Assembly (NCBI RefSeq): GCF_040096225.1
Contig: NZ_JBBMFC010000005.1
Coordinates: 1 to 64,000 of the forward strand
From: Hominiventricola aquisgranensis
Lineage (GTDB): Bacteria; Bacillota; Clostridia; Lachnospirales; Lachnospiraceae
Reading direction: 5' to 3'
DNA: 64,000 nt
The notes beneath the pieces were generated by a model, which was not told where the DNA came from, ran no database searches, and saw only the letters and a list, made by a program, of their open reading frames with translations. Below, one piece after another: positions 8,653-17,091 of this stretch (positions are counted from its first letter, which is position 1; each line of letters starts with the position of its first letter). A program made the position numbers and the translations under genes.

Positions 8653-9572
8653 TATCTGTCACCTCCCCTTTTTACCGGTCTGGAAAAATATTTGCTCTGC
8701 CAGTACGGAATTGCCAGGAATACAGCAACAACAGCTGCGGACAGGAGCTTCAACAGATCGGTGTCAATACCAAGCCAGATCACGATCTGCAGTACAAAAT
8801 AATATACGATAGAACCAAGTGCCACGCCTAACAGCCGGAAGCCAAAATTGTGGAATATTTTTCCAAAAAGTGCCTCGCCAATGATCACTGCGGCCAGACC
8901 GATAACAATCGCGCCACGACCCATGTTAATATCAGCAAAGCCCTGGTACTGGCTTAACAGCGCTCCTGAAAATGCAACCAGTCCATTGGAGATCATAAGA
9001 CCAAGTACCCGGTTAAAGTCTGTATTGATACCCTGTGCGCGGGACATCCGGTCATTACATCCGGTAGCACGCAGGGAGCATCCAAGCTCAGTTCCAAAGA
9101 ACCAGTACAGAAATACGATCAGAACCACGATAATCACCGCTACCAGCAGAATCGTGTTTCTGTAGATCGGCACATTTTTAATATAACGAAGAGAAACCAG
9201 CAGGTCGAATTTATCAACATTGATCGCCTGATTGGATTTTCCCATAATCTTCAAATTCACAGAATACAGTCCAAGCTGTGTCAGGATTCCGGCAAGAATC
9301 GCCGGGATTCCCATAAAGGTATGCAAAAGACCTGTGACCATACCGGCCAGAAGACCTGCGATCAAAGCAACCAGAAGAGACACCCATACATTATGTCCAC
9401 TCTGCATCATCATAATACATACGGCACCTCCGGTACAAAGTGTACCATCCACAGTCAGATCCGCAATGTCCAGGATACGGAAGGTGATATATACACCAAT
9501 CGCCATGATTCCCCAGATTAATCCCTGTGCCACTGCACCTGGCAGCGCGTTCAGTAAACTTACAATACTCAT
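8652..9572 (-). CDS. ABC transporter permease (TrpY-like)
   Basis: A 306-residue membrane permease of the BPD_transp_2 fold, the kind that partners PF04392 binding proteins. Long hydrophobic segments alternate throughout, for instance GIMAIGVYITFRILDIADLT near the N-terminus and VILIVFL-like helices near residue 150. It is the second gene of the three-gene operon, separated from the binding-protein gene by 172 bases that contain a strong hairpin (9616-9652). Its last bases overlap the ATPase start. Confidence 0.88.
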   Translation of the reverse strand: MSIVSLLNALPGAVAQGLIWGIMAIGVYITFRILDIADLTVDGTLCTGGAVCIMMMQSGHNVWVSLLVALIAGLLAGMVTGLLHTFMGIPAILAGILTQLGLYSVNLKIMGKSNQAINVDKFDLLVSLRYIKNVPIYRNTILLVAVIIVVLIVFLYWFFGTELGCSLRATGCNDRMSRAQGINTDFNRVLGLMISNGLVAFSGALLSQYQGFADINMGRGAIVIGLAAVIIGEALFGKIFHNFGFRLLGVALGSIVYYFVLQIVIWLGIDTDLLKLLSAAVVAVFLAIPYWQSKYFSRPVKRGGDR

Positions 9573-9615
9573 TTTCTTATCACCTCTAAGATCCTTTGTT
9601 TTTTATATACAACGG

Positions 9616-9652
9616 CGACAGCGAGATAGGTGCGGCCCTGTTCTCGCTGTCG
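9616..9652 (-). other. intercistronic hairpin
   Basis: An 11-bp perfect stem CGACAGCGAGA/TCTCGCTGTCG with a 15-nt loop, without a clear T run. Lying between the binding-protein gene and its permease, it is the usual sort of structure that stabilises the binding-protein mRNA or partly terminates, giving an excess of the lipoprotein. Confidence 0.7.
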
Positions 9653-9744
9653 TCAATTATATCATTTATTTATTCAGATGCATATTCGCAAAATCACTTT
9701 TTAAAGCTTTCCTTTTGCTCATGCATAATTCTGAATGGTTGCAT

Positions 9745-10785
9745 CTACTCAGCTTCGATTGCTACATAATCATCCGGAACGGTGATTCCAAGTGCTTCAC
9801 AACGGTCTGCATCGTACTCTTTGGTAAACTGCGGTGCATACTCAATCGGCATCTCGGAGATATTAGCTTCCCCTTTCAGAACCTGTACTGCCATCTTACC
9901 AGTGGCAACTCCAAGATCATAATAATCAATAGAAAGAGTTGCAACTCCACATCCACTGCAGATACCTTCCTCACCTGCGATGATCGGAACTTTCTTCGGC
10001 TCGCAGATATTGTTAACCAGCTCGGTGTTGTTAGCTACGGTGTTGTCAGTCGGTACATAAAGTACATCGCTTGCATCTGCTGCTGTAGTAGCTACAGAAG
10101 ACAGGTCATTGGAATCAGAGAAACCATACTGTGTACAAGTGTATCCAAGTTTTTCCAGAGCAGCCTGAACGGTGTCTACCTGATACTGGGAGTTAGCCTC
10201 TGCAGTACAGTACAGAAGACCTACATTCTTAGCATCCGGGAACAGTTCCTGCAGCATTGCTGCCTGCTCATCCAGCGGAGCCAAATCGGAAGTACCGGAG
10301 ATGTTGTTACCTACAGTTCCATTAAAATCATCAATTCCAAGTGCTACACCATACTCAGTTACAGAAGTACCAAGTACCGGAATATCGCTGGTACCTGCCT
10401 GTGCTGCCTGCAGTGCTGCAGTTGCATTTGCAAGAATCAGGTCCGTTCCTTCTGAAACAAAGCTGTTGATGATAGTAGAACAGGTATTGGAATCACCCTG
10501 TGCGTTCTGCTCATCAAACTGAACTGCATCGCCGAACTCCTCGGTCAGTGCATCTTTGAATCCCTGAGTTGCTGCATCCAGTGCCGGATGCTGTACCAGC
10601 TGGCAGATACCGATCAGATAGGAAGCATCCCCATCTGCTGCTGTGGTATCAGCTGCTGCATCTGTGCTTTCAGTTGTCTCTGTTGTAGTGTCTGCCGCTG
10701 CAGTATCTGCAGAAGTAGAACTTCCACATGCAACCAGACCCATTCCCATGGTCATTGCCATAACAAGAGCGAGAATCTTTTTCAT
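9745..10785 (-). CDS. ABC transporter substrate-binding lipoprotein (TrpX-like, PF04392)
   Basis: A 346-residue lipoprotein. The signal peptide ends in a lipobox LVACGS (Cys 20), followed by an Ala/Thr-rich linker to about residue 52 and a two-lobed binding domain of the ABC_sub_bind family (YLIGICQLVQHPALDAATQG at its start). In this family the ligand is typically an aromatic amino acid (TrpX in streptococci), but ligand residues cannot be assigned by eye. It is first in the operon, with its own promoter at 10849-10877 and GGAGG before the ATG. No T-box was seen in its short leader. Confidence 0.88.
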   Translation of the reverse strand: MKKILALVMAMTMGMGLVACGSSTSADTAAADTTTETTESTDAAADTTAADGDASYLIGICQLVQHPALDAATQGFKDALTEEFGDAVQFDEQNAQGDSNTCSTIINSFVSEGTDLILANATAALQAAQAGTSDIPVLGTSVTEYGVALGIDDFNGTVGNNISGTSDLAPLDEQAAMLQELFPDAKNVGLLYCTAEANSQYQVDTVQAALEKLGYTCTQYGFSDSNDLSSVATTAADASDVLYVPTDNTVANNTELVNNICEPKKVPIIAGEEGICSGCGVATLSIDYYDLGVATGKMAVQVLKGEANISEMPIEYAPQFTKEYDADRCEALGITVPDDYVAIEAE

Positions 10786-10848
10786 AATATTTCCTCCGTT
10801 TCCCTGCCCGTATGTTACTGATACGGACTAATTCATTAACTGTTTGCA

Positions 10849-10877
10849 ATTATAGCGCTTCAACGCGCAAAAGTCAA
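10849..10877 (-). promoter_or_regulatory. promoter of TrpXYZ-like operon
   Basis: TTGACT (10877-10872), 17-bp spacer, TATAAT (10854-10849). The spacer holds the dyad GCGC-N6-GCGC, a possible repressor site. The leader to the ATG is about 55 nt and carries a small CCGTAT/ATACGG hairpin. Confidence 0.82.
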
Positions 10878-10897
10878 CCATTAAAAATAAAAAAGAT

Positions 10898-11025
10898 AGG
10901 TGATATACAAAAAAGGAACCGCTCTCGCTAAGTCCTCGTCCAGCGGTACTAACCTGCAATCTGCGTCTTTGACTTGATTGCAGGAAGTACCGGGACTGCG
11001 GGACGTTCCTTTTTGCATATCACCT
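10898..11025 (-). ncRNA. 128-nt rod-like hairpin, candidate small RNA or composite terminator
   Basis: Read on the minus strand, AGGTGATAT.CAAAAAGGAAC at the left end pairs with GTTCC(T)nG.ATATCACCT at the right end (about 21 bp). Inside, GTCC/GGAC pairs occur twice, then GGTACT/AGTACC and CCTGCAATC/GATTGCAGG close a 14-nt loop. The whole forms one long rod with an asymmetric internal bubble and is followed by a T-rich tract (10895-10883). It sits between the end of the polar amino acid ABC operon and the promoter of the TrpX-like gene. It could be an oversized terminator or a discrete structured RNA; rod plus bubble recalls 6S RNA in shape, but I find no sequence match. Confidence 0.5.
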
Positions 11026-11125
11026 GTCTCTCTTAATTTCAAAACACAAAGTAATTCATCTAACATAGCAGCGCAATATACGATCTCACGCACCTTGCCT
11101 GTTATGTAAAGCTTTTTATGTCCTT

Positions 11126-11866
11126 TTATAATACTTTGCTTAAGAAGTCAATGGTTCTTGGCTCTTTCGGATTGTTGATGACTTCTTCCGGGGTTCCCTG
11201 CTCTACGATATAGCCGCCTTCCATGAAGATCACGCGGTCAGCCACTTCTCTGGCAAAGCCGATCTCGTGGGTTACAACTACCATGGTCATACCGTCACGA
11301 GCCAGTTCTTTCATAACAGCAAGTACTTCACCTACCATCTCCGGGTCAAGGGCACTGGTGGGCTCGTCAAATAACATAATATCCGGCTTCATCTCCAACG
11401 CACGGGCAATTGCCACACGCTGCTTCTGACCACCTGACAGCTGGCTCGGGAAGGCATCTGCCTTATCTGCCAGGCCTACACGTTCCAGAAGACGAAGTGC
11501 CTCTGTTCTTGCTTCTTCCTTGTTCATCAGTTTCAGATGAACCGGTGCCAGGGTCATATTGTCCAGTACAGTAAGATGATTGAACAGATTGAAGTGCTGG
11601 AATACCATACCAATATTCTCACGAACCTTATTGATATCTGTATGCTTGTCAGTCACATCATGTCCATCAATGATAATTTTGCCGGAGGTTGCTGTCTCCA
11701 GCTGATTCAGGCAACGGAGAAGTGTGGATTTACCACTTCCGGAAGGACCTAAGAGAACAACTACTTCCCCTTCCTGTACATCAACGCTGATATCCTTTAA
11801 TACTTCCAGTTTTCCAAAATTCTTTTTCAGATTGGTCACATGGATCTTACACTGCTTATCTTCCAC
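11126..11866 (-). CDS. polar amino acid ABC transporter ATP-binding protein (GlnQ-like)
   Basis: A 246-residue ATPase of the polar amino acid uptake family. Walker A GPSGSGKST, signature QLSGGQKQRVAIARAL, Walker B IMLFDEPTSALD and switch VVTHEIGFARE are all intact. It energises import with the permease at 11856-12524 and lipoprotein at 12674-13525. The start overlaps the permease end by 11 bases. Substrate is probably a polar amino acid; the family does not fix which. Confidence 0.93.
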   Translation of the reverse strand: MEDKQCKIHVTNLKKNFGKLEVLKDISVDVQEGEVVVLLGPSGSGKSTLLRCLNQLETATSGKIIIDGHDVTDKHTDINKVRENIGMVFQHFNLFNHLTVLDNMTLAPVHLKLMNKEEARTEALRLLERVGLADKADAFPSQLSGGQKQRVAIARALEMKPDIMLFDEPTSALDPEMVGEVLAVMKELARDGMTMVVVTHEIGFAREVADRVIFMEGGYIVEQGTPEEVINNPKEPRTIDFLSKVL

Positions 11867-12524
11867 GGTTTACCCTCCTCTCGATTCTCTTGGCAACCTT
11901 ACTGAGCGTTACGATGACAACCATATACATGACACCAACAATTGCCCAGGTCTGCAGACTCTTCAACGTATTTCCCACGATCGTCTTACCAACATTGGTA
12001 AGCTCCGGGAAGCCAATGATCGACAGAATAGAGGTATCCTTCAAAGTGATGATAAACTGGTTAATAATAGACGGGATCATGGTCCGCACTGCCTGCGGGA
12101 TCACGACCAGAGCCATGGAGGAACTATAAGACAAGCCTAAGCTTCTGGCAGCCTCCATCTGTCCGCGGTCTACACTCTCAATACCGGCACGAATGATCTC
12201 TGCCATATACGCACCACAGTTCATAGAAAGGGCTGCTGTACCTGCCTGCAAAGCATTCAGACGAAAACTGGCAAATCCCAGTCCCTGCATCCCCGCCGGA
12301 ACACCAAAATAGATGAAATATGCCAGTACGATCAGCGGCACGCCTCGTACAGCATCTACATAAATGGTTCCGATCAGATTCAGTACCCGGTTATGTCCCA
12401 CATTCATCAGTCCGAAGATCATACCGATGACCATGGCAAATAACAGGGACAGCAGTGTCAGCAACAGTGTCTGACCAAGTGCGCGGAGCAACATGCTTCC
12501 GTAAACTTCAATAATACCTATCAT
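11856..12524 (-). CDS. polar amino acid ABC transporter permease
   Basis: A 222-residue HisM/GlnP-type permease with about five membrane segments. The EAA loop that docks the ATPase is visible as EAARSLGLSY...VIPQA near residues 130-150, and the N-terminus (LRALGQTLLLTLLSLLFAMV) is typical. It lies between the binding-protein and ATPase genes of one operon; the 149-base gap upstream holds two hairpins. Confidence 0.92.
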   Translation of the reverse strand: MIGIIEVYGSMLLRALGQTLLLTLLSLLFAMVIGMIFGLMNVGHNRVLNLIGTIYVDAVRGVPLIVLAYFIYFGVPAGMQGLGFASFRLNALQAGTAALSMNCGAYMAEIIRAGIESVDRGQMEAARSLGLSYSSSMALVVIPQAVRTMIPSIINQFIITLKDTSILSIIGFPELTNVGKTIVGNTLKSLQTWAIVGVMYMVVIVTLSKVAKRIERRVNRGR

Positions 12525-12577
12525 AGTCTCTGTCTCCTTTTTTTATCCTCTGGTTTCCTGAAAATACTTCTTACATT

Positions 12578-12644
12578 GTGAAAGCCTCTCACACAGGGGT
12601 TTTCACAGTGCAGGAAGCAGCCACAGTATCTGCGGCTGCTTTCC
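12578..12644 (-). other. pair of intercistronic hairpins
   Basis: Two stems in tandem: GTGAAA.CCT pairing with AGG.TTTCAC (12578-12606) and GGAAGCAGCC pairing with GGCTGCTTTCC (12613-12644). They separate the binding-protein gene from its permease and probably adjust relative expression, as at 9616-9652. Confidence 0.7.
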
Positions 12645-12673
12645 GTCACCAGAATCATACAATTCTATTATTC

Positions 12674-13525
12674 TTATTTGCTCTCTCCAAGATATTTTGC
12701 AAGAATCTCATCATAAGTTCCGTTTGCTTTGATATCAGCAAGACCTGCATTGAACATGTCAAGCAGCGGCTGGTTAGCCTCGTTCATGATAGCGAATCCG
12801 TAAGGAGCCGGATCACTCTCCATAGTGTCAACTGTCTTCAGTGCAAGACCTTTGCTTACGATCCAGTCCTGAATGATCGGCTTATCCTCTACACATGCAA
12901 CGCTGTTGCCCTGGATAACATCCTGATACATAGTCGGTGAATCCTCAAATACAGTAGTGGTGAATCCATACTGATCTTTCAGGCTCTCTGCAAATGCTGC
13001 ACCCTGAGTACCGTTCTTAACAGCTACGTTCTTTCCTTTCAGATCTTCAAAGGAAGCGATATCGCTGTCTGCTGCTACTGCAAAGATCTGGCTGGAATCA
13101 TAGTAAGAATCGGAGAAGATCCATCCGTTTGCTTTACGCTCATCAGTGATACTTGCTCCTGCGATCAGACCATCTGCCTGGCCGGACTGTACTGCTGCTA
13201 CTGCTGCATCCCATCCAAGACTCTGGATATCGATCTTGAATCCCTGATCCTCAGCAACTGCTTTGATGATATCTACATCGATACCAACGAACTCGTTGTT
13301 CTCATCGGTGAACTCGAACGGTCTGAATACAGTATCCATTGCGATCACCCATGTTTTGTCAGAAGTATCAGCGGTATCTGCTGCTTCTGCATCCTCTGCT
13401 GCATCTGCGGTCTCAGTGCTCTCAGTGGTCTCAGCTGCTGCGGTATCTCCGGAATTGGAAGATCCACAAGCTACGGTTGCCATTGCCATGCATGCGATCA
13501 TAGACATTGCGACTAACTTTTTCAT
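12674..13525 (-). CDS. polar amino acid ABC transporter substrate-binding lipoprotein
   Basis: A 283-residue lipoprotein: signal peptide with lipobox ATVACGS, a Thr/Ala/Glu-rich linker, then an SBP_bac_3 domain starting near residue 55 (KTWVIAMDTVFRPFEFTDEN). The motif GIDVDIIKAVAEDQGFKID and the later GKNVAVKNGTQG are characteristic. I chose ATG at 13525 rather than the frame start at 13669 because AAGGAG precedes it and the signal peptide begins there. First gene of the operon. Its promoter is flanked by two copies of TTATTGTATACAC, so it is probably under specific repression. Confidence 0.92.
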   Translation of the reverse strand: MKKLVAMSMIACMAMATVACGSSNSGDTAAAETTESTETADAAEDAEAADTADTSDKTWVIAMDTVFRPFEFTDENNEFVGIDVDIIKAVAEDQGFKIDIQSLGWDAAVAAVQSGQADGLIAGASITDERKANGWIFSDSYYDSSQIFAVAADSDIASFEDLKGKNVAVKNGTQGAAFAESLKDQYGFTTTVFEDSPTMYQDVIQGNSVACVEDKPIIQDWIVSKGLALKTVDTMESDPAPYGFAIMNEANQPLLDMFNAGLADIKANGTYDEILAKYLGESK

Positions 13526-13583
13526 AATATGTACGCTCCTTTTCCCCGGCTCTGCCGGTCCTATTACATAAGAAGGCGATGTA

Positions 13584-13596
13584 TTATTGTATACAC
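13584..13596. promoter_or_regulatory. operator-like repeat, downstream copy
   Basis: TTATTGTATACAC with the palindromic core TGTATACA. It lies about 12-25 bases after the predicted transcription start of the polar amino acid ABC operon and is identical over 13 bases to 13657-13669. Confidence 0.55.
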
Positions 13597-13615
13597 CGCC
13601 TTTGATGTTACTAAA

Positions 13616-13644
13616 AGTATAAATTTTTCTGTCCCGATTGTCAA
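13616..13644 (-). promoter_or_regulatory. promoter of polar amino acid ABC operon
   Basis: TTGACA (13644-13639), 17-bp spacer, TATACT (13621-13616). It is bracketed by the repeated TTATTGTATACAC sites. Confidence 0.82.
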
Positions 13645-13656
13645 GAGGGAAATGTT

Positions 13657-13669
13657 TTATTGTATACAC
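13657..13669. promoter_or_regulatory. operator-like repeat, upstream copy
   Basis: Second TTATTGTATACAC, 13 bp upstream of the -35 box. Its start is 73 bp from the start of the downstream copy, about seven helical turns, which would suit looping by one regulator. Confidence 0.55.
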
Positions 13670-13712
13670 GTATGGCTTTACATGTATTTTACGAATATAC
13701 CCTGCACATCTG

Positions 13713-14303
13713 TTACAGATCTTCCGCAGCAGCCAAAACCAACTGTACTGCCTTATCGATTCCCAGCTTCTCTGTGTTCAGAGTCAGATCATAATTGCGG
13801 GAATCCCCATAAACAGTTCTTGTATAATATTCGCAGTTCTTCTTACGGGCACGGTCTGCCTGTTTTACATCAGATGCCACCTGATCCAGTGACACTCCCG
13901 GCATCATACCGGACATTCTCTTCACTCTCCACTGGAATCCTGCATGGGCGAATACATGAAGACAATGATCGAACTCATGCAGTATGTACTCACTGTTTCT
14001 TCCTACGATCACACAGCTCTCATGGTTTGCCATCTCACGGATTGCATCCCGCTGCGCCTGCCACAGCCGTTCATCCAGCGGCTTATTGTAGAAGTCAAAC
14101 AGACTCTGCGCAAATCCAAAGGAACTTGGCACTCTCTCATCCCATCTGCGCACATCTTCCGGGTCCAATTTCGGATTGGCAAGGGCAGTTCTCAGGATAA
14201 TATCTTTGTCATAAAACTGAATACCCAGCTCTTTTGCAACTCTTCTTCCAATCTCTCCGCCGCCTGCACCGAATTCACGGGCAATGGTAATCACTTTTCT
14301 CAT
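13713..14303 (-). CDS. cytidylate kinase-like family protein
   Basis: A 196-residue protein of the cytidylate kinase-like (AAA_26, PF13189) family. The N-terminus VITIAREFGAGGGEIGRRVA is the family's glycine-rich nucleotide loop, a variant of the P-loop lacking the classical GK[ST]. Later IREMANHESCVIVGRNSEY and the Arg-rich lid segment (VKQADRARKKNCEYYTRTVY) agree with a nucleotide kinase fold. True substrate is unknown; it is distinct from housekeeping Cmk. It sits 27 bases after the FAD oxidoreductase gene and may be co-transcribed with it. Confidence 0.85.
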   Translation of the reverse strand: MRKVITIAREFGAGGGEIGRRVAKELGIQFYDKDIILRTALANPKLDPEDVRRWDERVPSSFGFAQSLFDFYNKPLDERLWQAQRDAIREMANHESCVIVGRNSEYILHEFDHCLHVFAHAGFQWRVKRMSGMMPGVSLDQVASDVKQADRARKKNCEYYTRTVYGDSRNYDLTLNTEKLGIDKAVQLVLAAAEDL

Positions 14304-14330
14304 GACAATTCCTCCGATTTTCTTATTTTC

Positions 14331-15731
14331 TTAGTTTTCCTTCTCCAGAAGCTTCCGTCCCATCAGCACACCCATGGCAGATGCCATCATCAGTCCTCTG
14401 GTCCATCCGGAAGAATCTCCCAGACAATGCAGAGCACCAATGTTCGTGTTCAGATTGGTATCCATCTTGACTTTGTTGGAATAAAACTTAAGCTCCGGAC
14501 TGTATAACAGAGTTTCCCCACTGGCGAATCCCGGTACTACCTGATCCAGCATACGGATAAATTCAATAATATTAGTCATAGCTCTGTACGGCATAGCTGC
14601 AGTAATATCACCGGCTACTGCATCCTTCAGTGTCGGTCTTACGTTGGACTGAGCCAGTTCTTTTGCCCAGGTACGCTTTCCATCAAGAATATCTCCATAA
14701 CGCTGTACCATAATATGTCCGGCACCCAGCATATTGGTCAGCTCGCCCACCTTCTGCGCATATGCGATGGGCTGGTTAAACGGCTCGGTAAAGTTGTGGC
14801 TTACCAGGATAGAAAGGTTGGTATTCTCACTCTTCAGATCCTTAAAGCTGTGTCCATTTACAACTGCCAGATTGTTATCATAATTCTCCTGTGCTACAAA
14901 TCCACCCGGATTCTGGCAGAAGGTTCTTACTTTATTCTTCCACGGCTTCGGATATCCGATCAGCTTTCCTTCATAAAGAACCTTGTTGACCATCTCCATG
15001 ATCTCATTACGGCACTCCACACGCACACCAATATCTACTGTACCAGGCTTGTGCGCAATACCGTTCTCCTGGCAGACTTTCTCCAGCCAGTCAGCGCCGC
15101 GGCGTCCTGTTGCAATGACGATCTCATCACCAAAGATTTCTCTGACACCGGATCTGTCCTCAATGCGGACTCCCTTGCAGACATCATTTTCCAGAATAAT
15201 ATTATCACATTCCGTGTTGAAGAGCATCTCCACGCCCTTCTCCTGAAGATAATTCTGAATGTTCAGATAAAGCTGCTGCGCTTTCTCAGTTCCCAGATGA
15301 CGGATCGGGCAGTTCACAAGCTGAAGTCCTGCACGGATAGCACGTTTACGGATCTCCTTGATCTCTTCACCTTCGTAGTTGCCTTCCACATGCTCGTCAG
15401 CACCGAACTCCAGATAGATCTTATCTGTATAGTTGATCAGTTCCTGAGCAAAATCTTCTCCGATCAGAGTTGGCAGATCTCCGCCTACTTCATAAGAAAG
15501 ACTCAGCTTTCCATCGGAGAATGCGCCTGCGCCGGAGAATCCGGTAGTGATCATGCAGTTCGGCTTACAGTTCATACATTTGCCGGTCTCTGCTTTCGGG
15601 CAGTGTCTCTTATCTACCGGCTTTCCTTTTTCCACCATCAGGATCTTCTGATCTGGTTTGTGACGGATCACTTCCAGAGCAGTAAAAATACCGGCCGGTC
15701 CGGCTCCTATAATAATTACGTCATATTTCAT
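14331..15731 (-). CDS. FAD-dependent oxidoreductase
   Basis: A 466-residue flavoprotein of the FAD-dependent dehydrogenase type found in many clostridia. The N-terminal dinucleotide motif is VIIIGAGPAGIFTALEV, followed by a cysteine-rich insert (CPKAETGKCMNCKPNC, about residues 47-62). Near the C-terminus GALHCLGDSSGWTRGLMMA is the second FAD-contact motif. Start ATG 15731 has GGGGG ten bases upstream; the frame upstream of it is non-coding leader that includes the promoter (15832-15860). Reaction is not established for this family. In many sporeformers spo0A would occupy this place after spoIVB. Confidence 0.85.
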   Translation of the reverse strand: MKYDVIIIGAGPAGIFTALEVIRHKPDQKILMVEKGKPVDKRHCPKAETGKCMNCKPNCMITTGFSGAGAFSDGKLSLSYEVGGDLPTLIGEDFAQELINYTDKIYLEFGADEHVEGNYEGEEIKEIRKRAIRAGLQLVNCPIRHLGTEKAQQLYLNIQNYLQEKGVEMLFNTECDNIILENDVCKGVRIEDRSGVREIFGDEIVIATGRRGADWLEKVCQENGIAHKPGTVDIGVRVECRNEIMEMVNKVLYEGKLIGYPKPWKNKVRTFCQNPGGFVAQENYDNNLAVVNGHSFKDLKSENTNLSILVSHNFTEPFNQPIAYAQKVGELTNMLGAGHIMVQRYGDILDGKRTWAKELAQSNVRPTLKDAVAGDITAAMPYRAMTNIIEFIRMLDQVVPGFASGETLLYSPELKFYSNKVKMDTNLNTNIGALHCLGDSSGWTRGLMMASAMGVLMGRKLLEKEN

Positions 15732-15831
15732 GAGTTTTCCCCCTGTATTTTTCTCGCAGGTCCAGACGGACCGCACATCAGTATACCATAACTTTTTCAC
15801 TTTGCAAGTGTTTTCACAATTTTCCATAATT

Positions 15832-15860
15832 ATTATAGTATGTCAACGAGAAAATGTCAA
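15832..15860 (-). promoter_or_regulatory. promoter of FAD oxidoreductase gene
   Basis: TTGACA (15860-15855), 17-bp spacer, TATAAT (15837-15832), a near-consensus sigma-A promoter. A second TTGACA lies within the spacer. Confidence 0.85.
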
Positions 15861-15900
15861 AATGATTGCTCTGTTCACAGAGCCGGTCAGTTGTCACAAT

Positions 15901-17013
15901 TCAGTGTTGAATCATATTTTCTGCAAAAATGCCATATCCTTTCGCCGGATCATTGACAAACACATGTGTCACCGCTCCTATGAGCCGACCGTTCTGCAGG
16001 ATCGGTGACCCGCTCATGCCCTGGATCACACCGCCGGTCAGTGCCAGCAGATCCGGATCTGTCACATAGAAGATCATGCCTTTGTTCACATCACTCTCAT
16101 TCATCCGAAGCTCCTGGATCTGGATTTCATAATCCTTCAGTTCTCCGGAAACAGAACTTCTGAGCACTGCCCTGCCGGTCCGCACCTCCTGCTTAAATGC
16201 CACCTCCACAGTCTCCGTTCCCAGCATTCGCAAAAGCCTGCCTTCTGCCTGACCGAAGATTCCTCTGGATGTATTTTCCCTGATCACACCCTCCGCATGA
16301 CTGTCAGAATACGTGATCATGCCGCTCAATTCACCAGGCGTACCTCTCTGACCACGAACGATTTTCAGAATACTGGTGTCATAGAGCATCCCGCCGGAGA
16401 CTGTCAGCAGTTTTCCTGTATCCGTGTCGGTAATGCCATGTCCCAGTGCGCCAAAAGCTCCCTGTCTGGTTGCATAGGTCAGTGTTCCGATCCCCTGCAC
16501 ATCATCCTTGACCCAGATTCCAAGTTTATAAGCTCCTTCTTCTGTCTCCACTGCCTGCAGACGCACCCGCAGAGTCTCGTCTCCACGCTTCAGTTTCAGG
16601 ATCATGATTTCATCCTGAATCTCCTGCACACAGCGGATCAGCTCTTCCTTTGTATTTATCTGACAGCCATTGACAGCCAGAATATAATCCCCACTTTGTA
16701 CAATACTGCCTGCCGGCTCCCTTACCAGCCCCTCTTCTGTCTCCACCACGGCTGTTCCCACCACGTAGACACCATCTGTCTCCAGGTAGATTCCCACTGG
16801 AATACCGCCGGGGATCACCCGGGGTCTTTGCAGCGTCTGCACTGACACTTGTTTGAAGCCCAGATCCACCACCTGCACCTCTTCTTCTGTTCCCACACGG
16901 ATCACATCAGGAACCCGGGTCTGAAGATACCATTTACAATAAAAAAACAGTGTCGCAACACTGATCACAAGGGCGCCCCACAGACAGGCTCTATAAACTT
17001 TCAGACGGTTCAT
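15901..17013 (-). CDS. spoIVB: SpoIVB serine peptidase
   Basis: A 370-residue S55 peptidase that is made in the forespore, crosses to the intermembrane space and triggers pro-sigma-K processing. One N-terminal membrane anchor (ACLWGALVISVATLFFYCKW), a PDZ domain at about 95-170 (VQSGDYILAVNGCQI), and the peptidase domain with ALGHGITD (catalytic His) and GMSGSPILQ (catalytic Ser). I prefer the ATG at 17013, with AAAGGTG upstream, to the one at 17034. It follows recN as in other Clostridia, but no spo0A follows it. The gene strongly suggests an endospore former. Confidence 0.93.
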   Translation of the reverse strand: MNRLKVYRACLWGALVISVATLFFYCKWYLQTRVPDVIRVGTEEEVQVVDLGFKQVSVQTLQRPRVIPGGIPVGIYLETDGVYVVGTAVVETEEGLVREPAGSIVQSGDYILAVNGCQINTKEELIRCVQEIQDEIMILKLKRGDETLRVRLQAVETEEGAYKLGIWVKDDVQGIGTLTYATRQGAFGALGHGITDTDTGKLLTVSGGMLYDTSILKIVRGQRGTPGELSGMITYSDSHAEGVIRENTSRGIFGQAEGRLLRMLGTETVEVAFKQEVRTGRAVLRSSVSGELKDYEIQIQELRMNESDVNKGMIFYVTDPDLLALTGGVIQGMSGSPILQNGRLIGAVTHVFVNDPAKGYGIFAENMIQH

Positions 17014-17091
17014 GCAGCCACACCTTTCTGTCATTATTTCCTAAACATAGTGTCTGCATAAAACCGTCTGATTTTACTGGAAAATGTTGCT

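Noticed and set aside
9232..10455. 407-codon open frame on the plus strand
   Set aside because: Lies antisense to the well-supported TrpX/TrpY-like genes, has no family resemblance and an amino acid make-up typical of a reverse-complement shadow.
10898..11025. T-box leader for the TrpX-like operon
   Set aside because: A GTACCGC string and a following hairpin looked T-box-like, but the GGTGGNACCGCG core is absent and the structure lies upstream of the operon's own promoter.
10881..11093. 70-codon minus-strand frame over the rod-like hairpin
   Set aside because: The sequence is explained by base pairing; no ribosome binding site and no protein resemblance.
14715..15791. 358-codon plus-strand open frame
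   Set aside because: Antisense shadow of the FAD oxidoreductase gene with no ribosome binding site or recognisable domain.
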